The notes beneath the pieces were generated by a model. That model saw only the letters and a list, made by a program, of their open reading frames with translations, was not told where the DNA came from and ran no database searches. Positions 18,409-26,163 of a stretch of 64,000 nt of DNA are shown piece by piece. Both the position numbers and the translations under genes were made by a program. Source of the stretch: JACVRN01 sp036403815 (lineage in GTDB: Bacteria; Acidobacteriota; Blastocatellia; Pyrinomonadales; Pyrinomonadaceae). Numbering within the stretch: position 1 is the first letter of the stretch; each line of letters begins with the position of its first letter. The stretch is taken from contig DASWQH010000031.1 in the NCBI GenBank assembly GCA_036403815.1, positions 248,001-312,000 of the forward strand, given 5' to 3'.

Positions 18409-18450
18409 CCCACGAAAGTCCGGGCAGTCATGTGCCCGGACTTTCGTGGG
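18409..18450. repeat. perfect 18-bp inverted repeat in a divergent intergenic region
   Basis: The left arm at 18409-18426 (CCCACGAAAGTCCGGGCA) and its exact inverse at 18433-18450 flank a 6-base loop. No T-run follows on either strand, and the genes on both sides point away from it, so it is not placed as a terminator. It could be a mobile-element relic, a recombination site or a structured RNA. It lies in the gene-free stretch 18141-18813 at the edge of the island. Confidence 0.8.
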
Positions 18451-18576
18451 AGCCGAACTTCTCCAGATACGATAATTATTTTATGGAGACGCTAAATATT
18501 TTCCTTTCACAATACAAATCCCTTTGAGGCCCAAGATATTCTTAAAATACCTTACCAATAAGCGTAAAAAGCGGCC

Positions 18577-18596
18577 AATCCGCTGAAAAGCGGATT
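18577..18596. repeat. 8-bp GAAA-loop hairpin
   Basis: AATCCGCT, a GAAA loop and AGCGGATT make a small stable hairpin at 18577-18596. Read on the minus strand it is followed shortly by GGCCGCTTTTT, a weak terminator-like context. It is the second palindrome of the gene-free stretch between the small radical SAM partner and argR. Purpose unknown. Confidence 0.55.
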
Positions 18597-18671
18597 ATGG
18601 TTACTTAGTATAGCTGTGTGACGAATAGAAAAATGAACTGTAACTGCTGCAAAAGAAATCGCCGCAGCTCT

Positions 18672-18713
18672 GTAAGTATTTTTAGTTTACAGTTGTAAGT
18701 ACTTTTAGTTTAC
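18672..18713. repeat. two 19-bp direct repeats, period 23
   Basis: GTAAGTATTTTTAGTTTAC at 18672-18690 and GTAAGTACTTTTAGTTTAC at 18695-18713 differ by one base. Each copy is itself an imperfect dyad (GTAA...TTAC). The spacing of about two helical turns suits side-by-side protein binding. It ends about 27 bases before the argR promoter -35 box, so it could be an upstream regulatory site or an element end. Confidence 0.6.
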
Positions 18714-18739
18714 CAGACACTACGCGAAGCCTTTTTGAT

Positions 18740-18768
18740 TTGACCTCGTGCATCTTTGCTGCTATTTT
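18740..18768 (+). promoter_or_regulatory. sigma70-like promoter of the arg operon
   Basis: TTGACC at 18740-18745, a 17-base spacer, and TATTTT at 18763-18768. Transcription would begin near 18775, just inside the TATGCA operator array, so ArgR binding there would block it. No other comparably good promoter was seen between argR and argB. Confidence 0.55.
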
Positions 18769-18818
18769 ATGCATCTATGCAATCATTATGCAAACTAATT
18801 GCATAAACAGGCTATGCA
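18768..18818. promoter_or_regulatory. TATGCA operator array, probable ArgR boxes
   Basis: TATGCA occurs at 18768, 18776, 18787 and 18813, with the inverse TGCATA at 18800. The best dyad is TTATGCAA, ACTAA, TTGCATAA at 18786-18806, a perfect 8-8 palindrome of 21 bases. ArgR repressors bind paired palindromic ARG boxes at operon starts, and some bacterial ARG boxes have TGCATA-type half sites. The array runs from the -10 box to the argR start codon, which fits autoregulation and arginine repression of the whole operon. Confidence 0.65.
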
Positions 18819-19230
18819 GAAAGAACACAGACAGAAGAAGATTTTGAGTTTGATACGTGGCAGGCGCATCGGCACGCAGGAAGAATTGTCTGCGCATTTG
18901 GAGCGTTCGGGAGTTCCTGCGACTCAATCGAGCGTGTCGCGGGATCTGGAAGAGCTTGGCATCGTCAAGCATAACGGCCATTACACAGTGCCGAAGGCTC
19001 AGAGCGGCGCGGCGGCGCGAGGGCTTTTGGAGTTATTGACGGCGGGCGATTCGTTGGTCGTGGCGCGCTGCGAGCCGGGGCTGGCCTCTGCGGTGGCGGT
19101 TGAGATTGATCGCGTCGGCGTATCCGAGATAGTCGGAACGCTCGCGGGCGAAGACACTGTTTTTATAGCTGTCACGGATCGACGGGCGCAGCGTGCCGCA
19201 ATCAAAAAAATCTGGGAGTTGTTTGGTTAA
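18814..19230 (+). CDS. argR: arginine repressor ArgR (138 aa)
   Basis: The N-terminal winged helix has the family signature SSVSRDLEELG near residues 39-49. The C-terminal half has the oligomerisation and arginine-binding pattern ending GTLAGEDTVFIAV. The length is close to the usual 145-155 residues. The start is taken as ATG 18814, because an upstream TTG at 18799 lies inside the operator palindrome. In the hexamer, arginine binding allows repression of arginine biosynthesis genes; here the gene heads that operon, 14 bases before argG. Confidence 0.93.
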   Translation: MQKEHRQKKILSLIRGRRIGTQEELSAHLERSGVPATQSSVSRDLEELGIVKHNGHYTVPKAQSGAAARGLLELLTAGDSLVVARCEPGLASAVAVEIDRVGVSEIVGTLAGEDTVFIAVTDRRAQRAAIKKIWELFG

Positions 19231-19244
19231 AGGGAAGCAAGAAA

Positions 19245-20444
19245 GTGTCGGATAAGAAGATTAACAAAATCGTGCTGGCATATTCGGGCGGGCTTGATAC
19301 TTCCGTCATGCTGCGCTGGATAAAAGAGCAATACGGCTGCGAAGTGGTCTGCTACTGCGCGGACGTAGGACAGGGCGAAGAGCTTGAAGGGCTTGACGCG
19401 AAGGCGCGCGAGACGGGCGCATCGAAGCTTTATGTAGAAGACCTGCGCGAAGAGTTCGTGCGTGAATACGTATGGACTGCCGTTAAGGCGAACGCCGTGT
19501 ATGAAGGCGTGTACCTGCTTGGCACTTCTCTGGCGCGTCCCGTGATTGCAAAGCGGCAGATAGAGATTGCGCGTCTGGAGGGCGCGGACGCTGTAGCACA
19601 CGGAGCAACGGGCAAGGGAAACGATCAGGTAAGGTTCGAGTTGACCTATTACGCGCTTGAGCCTGACATCAAGGTCGTCGCGCCGTGGCGAGAATGGGAA
19701 TTTAAGGGACGCTCGGATTTAATAGCCTACGCTGCGCAGCACAAAATTCCTGTGACGGCGACCGCAGAGAAGCCTTACTCGACCGACCGCAACTTGATGC
19801 ACATCTCTTATGAGGGCGGGATTCTTGAAGACCCCTGGGCAGAGCCGCCTGCGGACATCTTCCAGTTGACGAAAGCGCCGGAAGAAGCAAGAGCAGAGGC
19901 CGAGTATGTAGAGATAAGCTTTGAGCATGGAGAGCCGACGGCCATTAACGGCGCGGCGCTCGGCGCGGTCGCTCTTCTGGAAGCCTTGAATCAAAAGGGC
20001 GGCGAGCACGGGATAGGCCGGGTTGACCTGGTCGAAAATCGTTTTGTAGGCATGAAGTCGCGCGGGGTGTATGAAACTCCGGGCGTGACCATCCTTCAAG
20101 CGGCGCACCTCGCGCTTGAATCAATCACGCTGGATAGAGAAGTCCTGCGCCTGCGGGATTCGCTCGGCGTGAAATTCGCCGAGAGCATTTACTACGGCTT
20201 CTGGTTCGCGCCCGAATTCGAGCTGATGCGAAACCTCGTTGACGAGACGCAAAAGAATGTAACAGGCGATGTGCGCCTGAAGCTTTACAGAGGTAACGTG
20301 GTGGTGGCGGGACGCCGCGCCCCGCACTCGCTCTACAACGAGCGGCTGGCGACCTTTGAGGCCGACTCGGTTTACAACCAGCGCGATGCAGAAGGCTTCA
20401 TCAAGCTCAACGCGTTGCGGCTCAGACTAAAGGGGATGGCTTAA
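19245..20444 (+). CDS. argG: argininosuccinate synthase
   Basis: 399 residues, the usual length. The ATP pyrophosphatase motif AYSGGLDTS lies near residues 10-18, followed by the conserved CYCADVGQ strand and the family stretches TGKGNDQVRFE and APWREW. It ligates citrulline and aspartate using ATP, the penultimate step to arginine. The start is GTG with AAGGGAAG just upstream, 14 bases after argR. The partner lyase gene argH is not in the window. Confidence 0.96.
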   Translation: MSDKKINKIVLAYSGGLDTSVMLRWIKEQYGCEVVCYCADVGQGEELEGLDAKARETGASKLYVEDLREEFVREYVWTAVKANAVYEGVYLLGTSLARPVIAKRQIEIARLEGADAVAHGATGKGNDQVRFELTYYALEPDIKVVAPWREWEFKGRSDLIAYAAQHKIPVTATAEKPYSTDRNLMHISYEGGILEDPWAEPPADIFQLTKAPEEARAEAEYVEISFEHGEPTAINGAALGAVALLEALNQKGGEHGIGRVDLVENRFVGMKSRGVYETPGVTILQAAHLALESITLDREVLRLRDSLGVKFAESIYYGFWFAPEFELMRNLVDETQKNVTGDVRLKLYRGNVVVAGRRAPHSLYNERLATFEADSVYNQRDAEGFIKLNALRLRLKGMA

Positions 20445-20486
20445 AGAGCGTGCCTTAAGTTCTAAAAGGGTTTGGAGGAGTAAGCG

Positions 20487-21563
20487 ATGACGACGACAAA
20501 GAGCGTTGATGAACGGGTAGCTGAAAGCGTAGGTGTAGTCGAGGCGGATAAAATTGGCTCGGCTGCCTCTTTGCTGAATCTATCCAGGACGGTGGCGTTC
20601 GTACCGGGTTGTGAAAGCCCGCGTGCGGGCGATGTCGTCGTCGTGCGTACGCTTTCGGACAGCGCGACTTATAACCAGTTGGAGCTTCCGACCGGGCGAT
20701 TAGCGAAGATCAATCCGGGCGATGTCGTTGTGGGTGTCCTCGGTCGTCGCCGCGCTCTCAAAGGGTTCGTCGGCGATGTTCCCGACGAGGTCTACGCGGG
20801 AGACCGTCTGCATCTACTGAACATGGGCGGAGTCATTGGCCGATGCACGGGTCATCATTCAAGCTTAAGCGATGCCATAAGCTTAGAGGTCATAGGGCTG
20901 GCCTGCGATGAAACAGGGCGCGTGCTCAACATCGCAGATGTCGCTCTGCCTTTGTGTGATGATTTACCTGAGACCGCGCCGCTCGTCATCGTCGCGGGCA
21001 CCTGCATGAACAGCGGCAAGACCTATGCTGCGACGGAGATTATCAAGCAGGCGACGCGCGCAGGGCTTCGCGTTGCGGGGGCGAAGCTGTCCGGCGTGGC
21101 CTGCCTGCGCGACACGCTCAACATGGCGGATCATGGAGCCATCGCTACCGCCAGCTTTCTTGATTGCGGTCTGCCTTCGACCGTAGGCGCGGGCGATCTT
21201 GCGCCGGTGGCTAAGGCGGTCATCGCGCGCCTGAACCAGAGCGCGCCCGACATGATTGTGATAGAGCTTGGCGACGGCATACTCGGCGGCTACGCTGTAG
21301 ATTCCGTCTTTGAAGACGAGCAACTTCGTGCGGCAACAAGCTCTATAGTCTTCTGCGCTTCGGACTACGTGGGCGCGTGGGGCGGCATAGAGCTTTTCCG
21401 CCGTCGCGGCATCAGCGTTGACGTTATCGCTGGCTCGGTCACGGATTCGCAGATGGGCGAAGATTACATAGAGCGCGAGTTCAACGTCCCGGCAGGCAAC
21501 GCGCGTCGTAACGGCGTCAGGCTTTTCCAGATTGTGCAATCGAAGCTCACGAAAGACAGTTAA
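20487..21563 (+). CDS. P-loop protein in the arginine operon, DUF1611-like (358 aa)
   Basis: The N-terminal domain (about 30-155) is of strand-rich alpha/beta type and has no name I can give. The C-terminal domain has a P-loop GTCMNSGKT at 171-179 and a CobQ/MinD-like core (VAGAKLSGV, then VIELGDGILGG). The layout resembles the DUF1611 proteins, some of which (DgcN type) are reported to acetylate D-glutamate. There is a good ribosome binding site (GGAGG) before the ATG. It lies between argG and argC in an operon that lacks any recognisable N-acetylglutamate synthase or ornithine acetyltransferase. A role as the missing acyl-transfer step is therefore a hypothesis, not an assignment. Confidence 0.55.
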   Translation: MTTTKSVDERVAESVGVVEADKIGSAASLLNLSRTVAFVPGCESPRAGDVVVVRTLSDSATYNQLELPTGRLAKINPGDVVVGVLGRRRALKGFVGDVPDEVYAGDRLHLLNMGGVIGRCTGHHSSLSDAISLEVIGLACDETGRVLNIADVALPLCDDLPETAPLVIVAGTCMNSGKTYAATEIIKQATRAGLRVAGAKLSGVACLRDTLNMADHGAIATASFLDCGLPSTVGAGDLAPVAKAVIARLNQSAPDMIVIELGDGILGGYAVDSVFEDEQLRAATSSIVFCASDYVGAWGGIELFRRRGISVDVIAGSVTDSQMGEDYIEREFNVPAGNARRNGVRLFQIVQSKLTKDS

Positions 21564-21584
21564 CTTCCTGCGGCTGGTTTGAAG

Positions 21585-22616
21585 ATGAAGAGATTGAAAG
21601 TTGGCATCTTTGGTGGTTCGGGTTATGGCGGCTCTGAGCTTCTGCGGATTCTACTGTTTCACCCGCAGGTAGAGGTTGCGCTTGTCACTGCGAACGAGCA
21701 CGCGGGCAAAGCGGTCGGCGCTGTGCATCGCAATCTATACGGATTGACCGACCTCTCTTTCACACGCGCGCCGGCAGAGTTTGAGAGTCTGGCCGATTTA
21801 GATTTCATCTTCCTCGCGCTCCCGCACGGGCAGGCTATGGAGATTGTGCCGCGTCTTCCGTATGGCGTGCGCGCGATTGATCTCTCAGGCGATTTTCGCT
21901 TGAGTGACCGCGCGGAGTTTGAGCAGCATTACGGGCGCGAGCACACTGCGCTTGAGCTGCAATCGGAGTTCGTCTACGGATTGACGGAGACGAACCGTGA
22001 GCAGATTCGGAAGGCGCGCTTCATCAGCAATCCGGGATGTTTCGCGACCGCCACGCTGCTCGGACTTGCGCCGCTTGTTGCTGCCGAGATTTTAAGCGGG
22101 CGTGTCATCGTCGATGCCAAGACTGGTTCTTCGGGGTCAGGTGCCAAGGCGGCGGCGAACACGCATCACCCGCAGCGCATGAACTCCTTCTACGCCTACA
22201 AGCCTTTCACGCACCAGCACGTGCCGGAGATAGAGCAGGAGCTGCGCTCCGTCGGCGATTGGACGAGCGAGCTTGTCTTTATGACGCACAGCCTGCCCGT
22301 CTCGCGCGGCATCTTCGCCTCCATCTACGCCGAGACAAAAAGCGAGATGACTATTGATGAAGTGCGCCAACTGTTCGCAGATTTTTACCGCGACGCTTTC
22401 TTCGTGAGACTTGTCGAAGGCTCGCCCGACATCAACTGGGTCAAGACGACGAACTTCTGCGACATAGGCATGGCCTTACGCGGGCGTCAACTGGTTGTCT
22501 TCTCCGCGCTCGACAATCTGGTCAAAGGCGCAGCCGGACAGGCCGTGCAGAACATGAACCTGATGGCCGGACTTGACGAAAAGACCGGACTGATTCTGGC
22601 AGGAACAAATCCGTAA
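21585..22616 (+). CDS. argC: N-acetyl-gamma-glutamyl-phosphate reductase
   Basis: The NADP-binding start KVGIFGGSGYGGSELLR and the catalytic Cys in FISNPGCFATA (about residue 152) are characteristic. About 343 residues from ATG 21585, the family's normal size; an in-frame TTG six bases earlier is also possible. It reduces the acyl-phosphate made by ArgB to the semialdehyde used by ArgD. Its stop is followed after one base by the first 140-base palindromic element. Confidence 0.95.
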   Translation: MKRLKVGIFGGSGYGGSELLRILLFHPQVEVALVTANEHAGKAVGAVHRNLYGLTDLSFTRAPAEFESLADLDFIFLALPHGQAMEIVPRLPYGVRAIDLSGDFRLSDRAEFEQHYGREHTALELQSEFVYGLTETNREQIRKARFISNPGCFATATLLGLAPLVAAEILSGRVIVDAKTGSSGSGAKAAANTHHPQRMNSFYAYKPFTHQHVPEIEQELRSVGDWTSELVFMTHSLPVSRGIFASIYAETKSEMTIDEVRQLFADFYRDAFFVRLVEGSPDINWVKTTNFCDIGMALRGRQLVVFSALDNLVKGAAGQAVQNMNLMAGLDEKTGLILAGTNP

Positions 22617-22617
22617 A

Positions 22618-22757
22618 TGTAGGGGCAGGGACAAGTCCTCGGCCCGTATCAGCGAAGCTGATAATCAAGGGTCGTTACGTTTCAAGATTGAATCTATCTC
22701 ATATTGATAATCGCTCTCGCGAGCAATACGGGCCGAGGACTTGTCCCTGCCCCTACA
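22618..22757. repeat. 140-bp palindromic element, copy 1 (MITE-like)
   Basis: Perfect 32-base terminal inverted repeats (22618-22649 and 22726-22757, starting TGTAGGGGCAGGGACAAGTC) enclose 76 bases with smaller hairpins (ATCAGCGAAGCTGAT). It fills the gap between argC and argD: it starts one base after the argC stop and ends 7 bases before the argD ATG. Copy 2 at 23953 differs at about 4 of 140 positions. It has no coding capacity, so any mobility would need a transposase elsewhere. Confidence 0.9.
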
Positions 22758-22764
22758 AGTTTTC

Positions 22765-23949
22765 ATGACTACAAAAACAGCTTCGACATTTGAAGAGATA
22801 CGGGCGGTGGAAGACCGCTTTCAGTTGGCAACGTACAGGAAGATGGCGCTTGCGGCGGAGCGGGGCGAGGGTGTGTGGCTCTATGCTGGTGATGGGGAGC
22901 GTTATCTTGATTTGTATGGCGGTCATGCTGTGGCGGCGACGGGGCATTGCCACCCGCGCGTGGTGGCTGCGCTTTCAGAGCAGGCGGGGCGGCTGCTTTT
23001 CTACTCGAATCTGGTCTACTCGGATGTGCGTGCCCGTGCGGCGGAAAAGCTTGTAAGCTCCGCGCCCGCGCCGCTCGCTAAAGCCTTCTTCTGCAACTCT
23101 GGGACGGAAGCAAACGAGAACGCTATGCGTATGGCGCGCATGGCTACGGGGCGCGAGAAGGTCATCACTTTTTCGGGCGGCTTTCACGGGCGCACGGCTG
23201 ATGCAATCAGCGCGACGTTTCTGGGGAAGTATAGAGAGCTGGGACGCCCTGTTGTACCGGGACACGTAGAGGCGTCGTTCGGCGATATAGAGTCGGTTAG
23301 GCGTGTGGCGGATGAATCTGTCGCAGCCATCATGCTTGAGCCGATTCAGTCTATGGCGGGCGTGCGTCAGGCCGAGCCGGATTTTTATATAGCGTTGCGC
23401 GAGCTTGCGACCGAGCGCGGCATCATTTTGATTTACGACGAAGTTCAAACGGGAGTTGGGCGCACAGGCGAATGGTTCTTTGCAGGGAGCGAGGCGGGCG
23501 GAGGCTGCGTGCCGGATATAGTCACGCTTGCCAAAGCTTTAGGGAGCGGCGTTCCCGTCGGCGCTTGCCTCGTGACTGAAAGCGTGGCTTCGCACATCAA
23601 AGAGAATGATTTGGGCACGACCTTCGGCGGCGGGATGCTGGCGATGGCTGCCGTTACGGCCACGCTCGAAGCGATTGAAGAGGATGGGATGCTCTTGAAC
23701 GTCCGCGAGGTCGAGAGACACTTGCGCGAGCAACTGGCAGAGATTCCGCAGGTCGAGCGCGTGCGCGGGCTGGGGTTTCTGCTCGGCATAGAGTTCAAGG
23801 AAAAGGCCGCGTCCCTGCATCAAGCCCTGCTTGAACGCCGCATCGTCACCGGCACATCCAGCGACCCGCATGTGCTGAGGCTCCTGCCGCCACTCTGTTT
23901 GAAACGAGAAGAGATAGATCTGTTTGTTGACGCTCTAAAGAGTATCTGA
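22765..23949 (+). CDS. argD: acetylornithine aminotransferase
   Basis: A class III PLP aminotransferase of 394 residues from ATG 22765. The PLP lysine is about K257 in TLAKALGSG, with the cofactor motif YDEVQTGVGRTG before it and NSGTEANE upstream. It transaminates N-acetyl (or N-succinyl) glutamate semialdehyde. The start lies 7 bases after the palindromic element, with no clear Shine-Dalgarno, so translation start may be affected by the hairpin. Confidence 0.93.
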   Translation: MTTKTASTFEEIRAVEDRFQLATYRKMALAAERGEGVWLYAGDGERYLDLYGGHAVAATGHCHPRVVAALSEQAGRLLFYSNLVYSDVRARAAEKLVSSAPAPLAKAFFCNSGTEANENAMRMARMATGREKVITFSGGFHGRTADAISATFLGKYRELGRPVVPGHVEASFGDIESVRRVADESVAAIMLEPIQSMAGVRQAEPDFYIALRELATERGIILIYDEVQTGVGRTGEWFFAGSEAGGGCVPDIVTLAKALGSGVPVGACLVTESVASHIKENDLGTTFGGGMLAMAAVTATLEAIEEDGMLLNVREVERHLREQLAEIPQVERVRGLGFLLGIEFKEKAASLHQALLERRIVTGTSSDPHVLRLLPPLCLKREEIDLFVDALKSI

Positions 23950-23952
23950 AAT

Positions 23953-24092
23953 TGTAGGGGCAGGGACAAGTCCTCGGCCCGTATCAGCGAAGCTGATAAT
24001 CAAGTGTCGTTACGTTTCAAGATTGAATCTATCTCATATTGATAATCGCTCTGACGAGCGATACGGGCCGAGGACTTGTCCCTGCCCCTACA
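23953..24092. repeat. 140-bp palindromic element, copy 2 (MITE-like)
   Basis: Same length and orientation as copy 1, with arms at 23953-23984 and 24061-24092. It starts 3 bases after the argD stop and ends 9 bases before the argF' ATG. The near identity of the two copies, 1.3 kb apart in one operon, suggests recent duplication or gene conversion. Confidence 0.9.
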
Positions 24093-24101
24093 GGCAAATT
24101 G

Positions 24102-25106
24102 ATGTCGAATAATTTTCTGACAACGGGGGATTGGTCGCGCGCAGAGCTTGAGGGGTTGATTGAATCGGCGCTTCGTTTCAAGCACGAGGACAATCAATCA
24201 AAGCCGCTCGCGGGGCGTTCGGTTGCGCTTGTTTTCTTTAATCCTTCCTTGCGTACGAGGGCTTCTATGCAGGTCGGCGTGTTCGAGCTTGGCGGGAATG
24301 CTGTGGTGCTTGAGCCGGGTGGGACGAGCTGGACGCTGGAGCATCGAGAGCATGCCGTAATGGATGCGGATAAGACGGAGCACGTGGCGGAGTTCGTGCG
24401 CGTGCTCGGAAGATATTGCGCGGGGATGGGCGTGAGAACCTTTGCGGCCTTGAAGAACTGGGAAGAGGAAAGAAGCGATCCTGTTCTGGGTGCGTTTGCG
24501 CGCTATAGCGAGGTGCCGGTCATCAATCTGGAATCGGCCATACATCATCCATGTCAGGCAATGGCCGACATGATGACCATACGCGAGAAGCTGGGTGAAG
24601 GGCGCAAGCGAGTTCTGCTCACATGGGCATGGCATCCGAAACCGCTGCCGATGGCCGTGCCGAACAGCTTCGCGCTCGCGTCCGTGCAACTTGGACACGA
24701 CCTGACAATCGCCCACCCGCCGGGTTATGAGCTGGACGACGCGCTCATCGAAGAGATTCAGAGGCAGTCTGAAGCGCAGGGCGGGCGTGTGACGTTGACT
24801 AATGATGTAGACGAAGCGTTCGACGGCGCGGAAGTGGTTTACGCCAAGAGCTGGGGAAGCAAGAGATTTTACGGCAGCGCCGAAGAAGACATGAAAGAGC
24901 GAGCCGGTTATAGAGCTTCTTGGATAGTTGACGAGCGAAAGATGGCGCGCACGCGTCAGGCGCTCTTCATGCACTGTCTACCAGTTCGTCGCAACGTGAT
25001 TGTCACGGACGCCGTGATTGATTCGCCCGATTCAGTCGTCATTGACGAAGCGGAGAATCGTCTTCACGTTCAGAAGGCTATCATGGCAGAGCTTTTCCGA
25101 AAGTGA
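24102..25106 (+). CDS. argF': N-acyl-ornithine carbamoyltransferase (AOTCase/SOTCase type)
   Basis: 334 residues from ATG 24102. It carries the carbamoyl-phosphate motif (S49-L-R-T-R), the HPCQ motif and the distinctive AWHPKPLP and LHVQKAIMAEL segments of the acyl-ornithine branch, unlike ordinary ornithine carbamoyltransferases. By eye it aligns without gaps to the Xanthomonas acetylornithine enzyme up to residue 100. At residue 92, where the acetyl enzyme has Glu and the Bacteroides succinyl enzyme has Pro, this protein has Thr (KTEH). It should make an N-acyl-citrulline that needs a later deacylase, which is not in the window. Confidence 0.9.
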   Translation: MSNNFLTTGDWSRAELEGLIESALRFKHEDNQSKPLAGRSVALVFFNPSLRTRASMQVGVFELGGNAVVLEPGGTSWTLEHREHAVMDADKTEHVAEFVRVLGRYCAGMGVRTFAALKNWEEERSDPVLGAFARYSEVPVINLESAIHHPCQAMADMMTIREKLGEGRKRVLLTWAWHPKPLPMAVPNSFALASVQLGHDLTIAHPPGYELDDALIEEIQRQSEAQGGRVTLTNDVDEAFDGAEVVYAKSWGSKRFYGSAEEDMKERAGYRASWIVDERKMARTRQALFMHCLPVRRNVIVTDAVIDSPDSVVIDEAENRLHVQKAIMAELFRK

Positions 25107-25113
25107 GAATCGC

Positions 25114-26055
25114 TTGAGCGAGACACAAGCTGAATTAATTGACCAGCCCCGCGCAGATGCCGCGCTTCAAACGCGCCTAGACCTGCTGCGCGAAGCGCTG
25201 CCCTATATACAGCGCTTCAAGGGGAAGACTTTTGTCGTCAAGCTTTCGGGCAAGGTAACGGAGGATAAAGGGAATCTGGCGTCGCTTGCGGAAGAGCTGG
25301 CGCTGCTTCATCAGGTAGGCATACGCGTGTGCGTAGTGCATGGCGGCGGCAAGCAGTTGACTGATCTGGCGTCGCTGATGGGAGTGGAGCAGACGATTAT
25401 TAACGGGCGGCGCGTGACGGATGATGCGACGCTTGAGATGGCGAAGATGATCTTTGCCGGAAAAATTAACACGGACATTCTAGCGGCGCTCCGCCATAGA
25501 AGTGTGGAGGCTGTCGGGCTTTCAGGCGTTGACGGCAACATCGTTCACGCCGAGCGAAGGCCGCCGAAAGAGATTCTCAATCGAGAGACCGGCGAGCGCG
25601 AGCACGTCGATTACGGTCACGTAGGCGATGTGGTGGAAATCAACACGCGGTTGCTGTGCGTGCTGCTGGATCAGGGCTATCTGCCGGTCGTCTCTTCGCT
25701 CGGCGCGGACTCGGAAGGGATGGTCTTCAATATCAACGCCGACACGATTGCCACGGAGATAGCCGTCCGTTTAGAAGCGGAGAAGTTGATACTGCTGTCT
25801 GACGTGGACGGCATCTACCTGCGCGCCGGTGAGGCAGACTCAAAGCTCTCGCGCCTCTCTGTGGATGAAGCGGAACGACTTGTGACGGACGGCATTGCGA
25901 CGGGCGGCATGATTCCAAAGCTACAGGGCATCACTGGGCTTTTGAGGCGCGGAGTCCGAAGCGCCCACATCATCAACGGCTCTCGCCGCAATGCCCTGCT
26001 GGCCGAAGTCTTCACCAACGAAGGCACGGGCACGATGATCATTTCTCAAAGTTAA
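25114..26055 (+). CDS. argB: N-acetylglutamate kinase
   Basis: About 313 residues. VVKLSGKV and VVHGGGKQL form the phosphate-binding strands of the amino-acid kinase fold; LLSDVDGIY and the C-terminal AHIINGSRRNALL are typical. It phosphorylates N-acylglutamate and is commonly the arginine-controlled step. The start is best placed at TTG 25114, 7 bases after the argF' stop, because no ATG or GTG fits the usual N-terminus. It is the last gene of the operon. Confidence 0.93.
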   Translation: MSETQAELIDQPRADAALQTRLDLLREALPYIQRFKGKTFVVKLSGKVTEDKGNLASLAEELALLHQVGIRVCVVHGGGKQLTDLASLMGVEQTIINGRRVTDDATLEMAKMIFAGKINTDILAALRHRSVEAVGLSGVDGNIVHAERRPPKEILNRETGEREHVDYGHVGDVVEINTRLLCVLLDQGYLPVVSSLGADSEGMVFNINADTIATEIAVRLEAEKLILLSDVDGIYLRAGEADSKLSRLSVDEAERLVTDGIATGGMIPKLQGITGLLRRGVRSAHIINGSRRNALLAEVFTNEGTGTMIISQS

Positions 26056-26070
26056 CGATGAAGTAAAAGA

Positions 26071-26160
26071 GGGTGTCGGGTATCAGGTGCCGGGTGCCGG
26101 TCAGAAGAAAATCCAGTTGTCTTTCTTTTACCGGCACCCGGCACCTGATACCCGATACCT
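26071..26160. repeat. heptad-word hairpin, probable argB terminator region
   Basis: 31-base arms (26071-26101 and 26130-26160) pair with about two mismatches. Each arm is a row of 7-base words: ggtgtcg, ggtatca, ggtgccg, ggtgccg. It lies between the convergent argB and response regulator genes, where it could stop transcription from both sides. Confidence 0.8.
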
Positions 26161-26163
26161 GCT

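Noticed and set aside
18409..18450. Intrinsic terminator
   Set aside because: No T-run on either strand and the flanking genes diverge.
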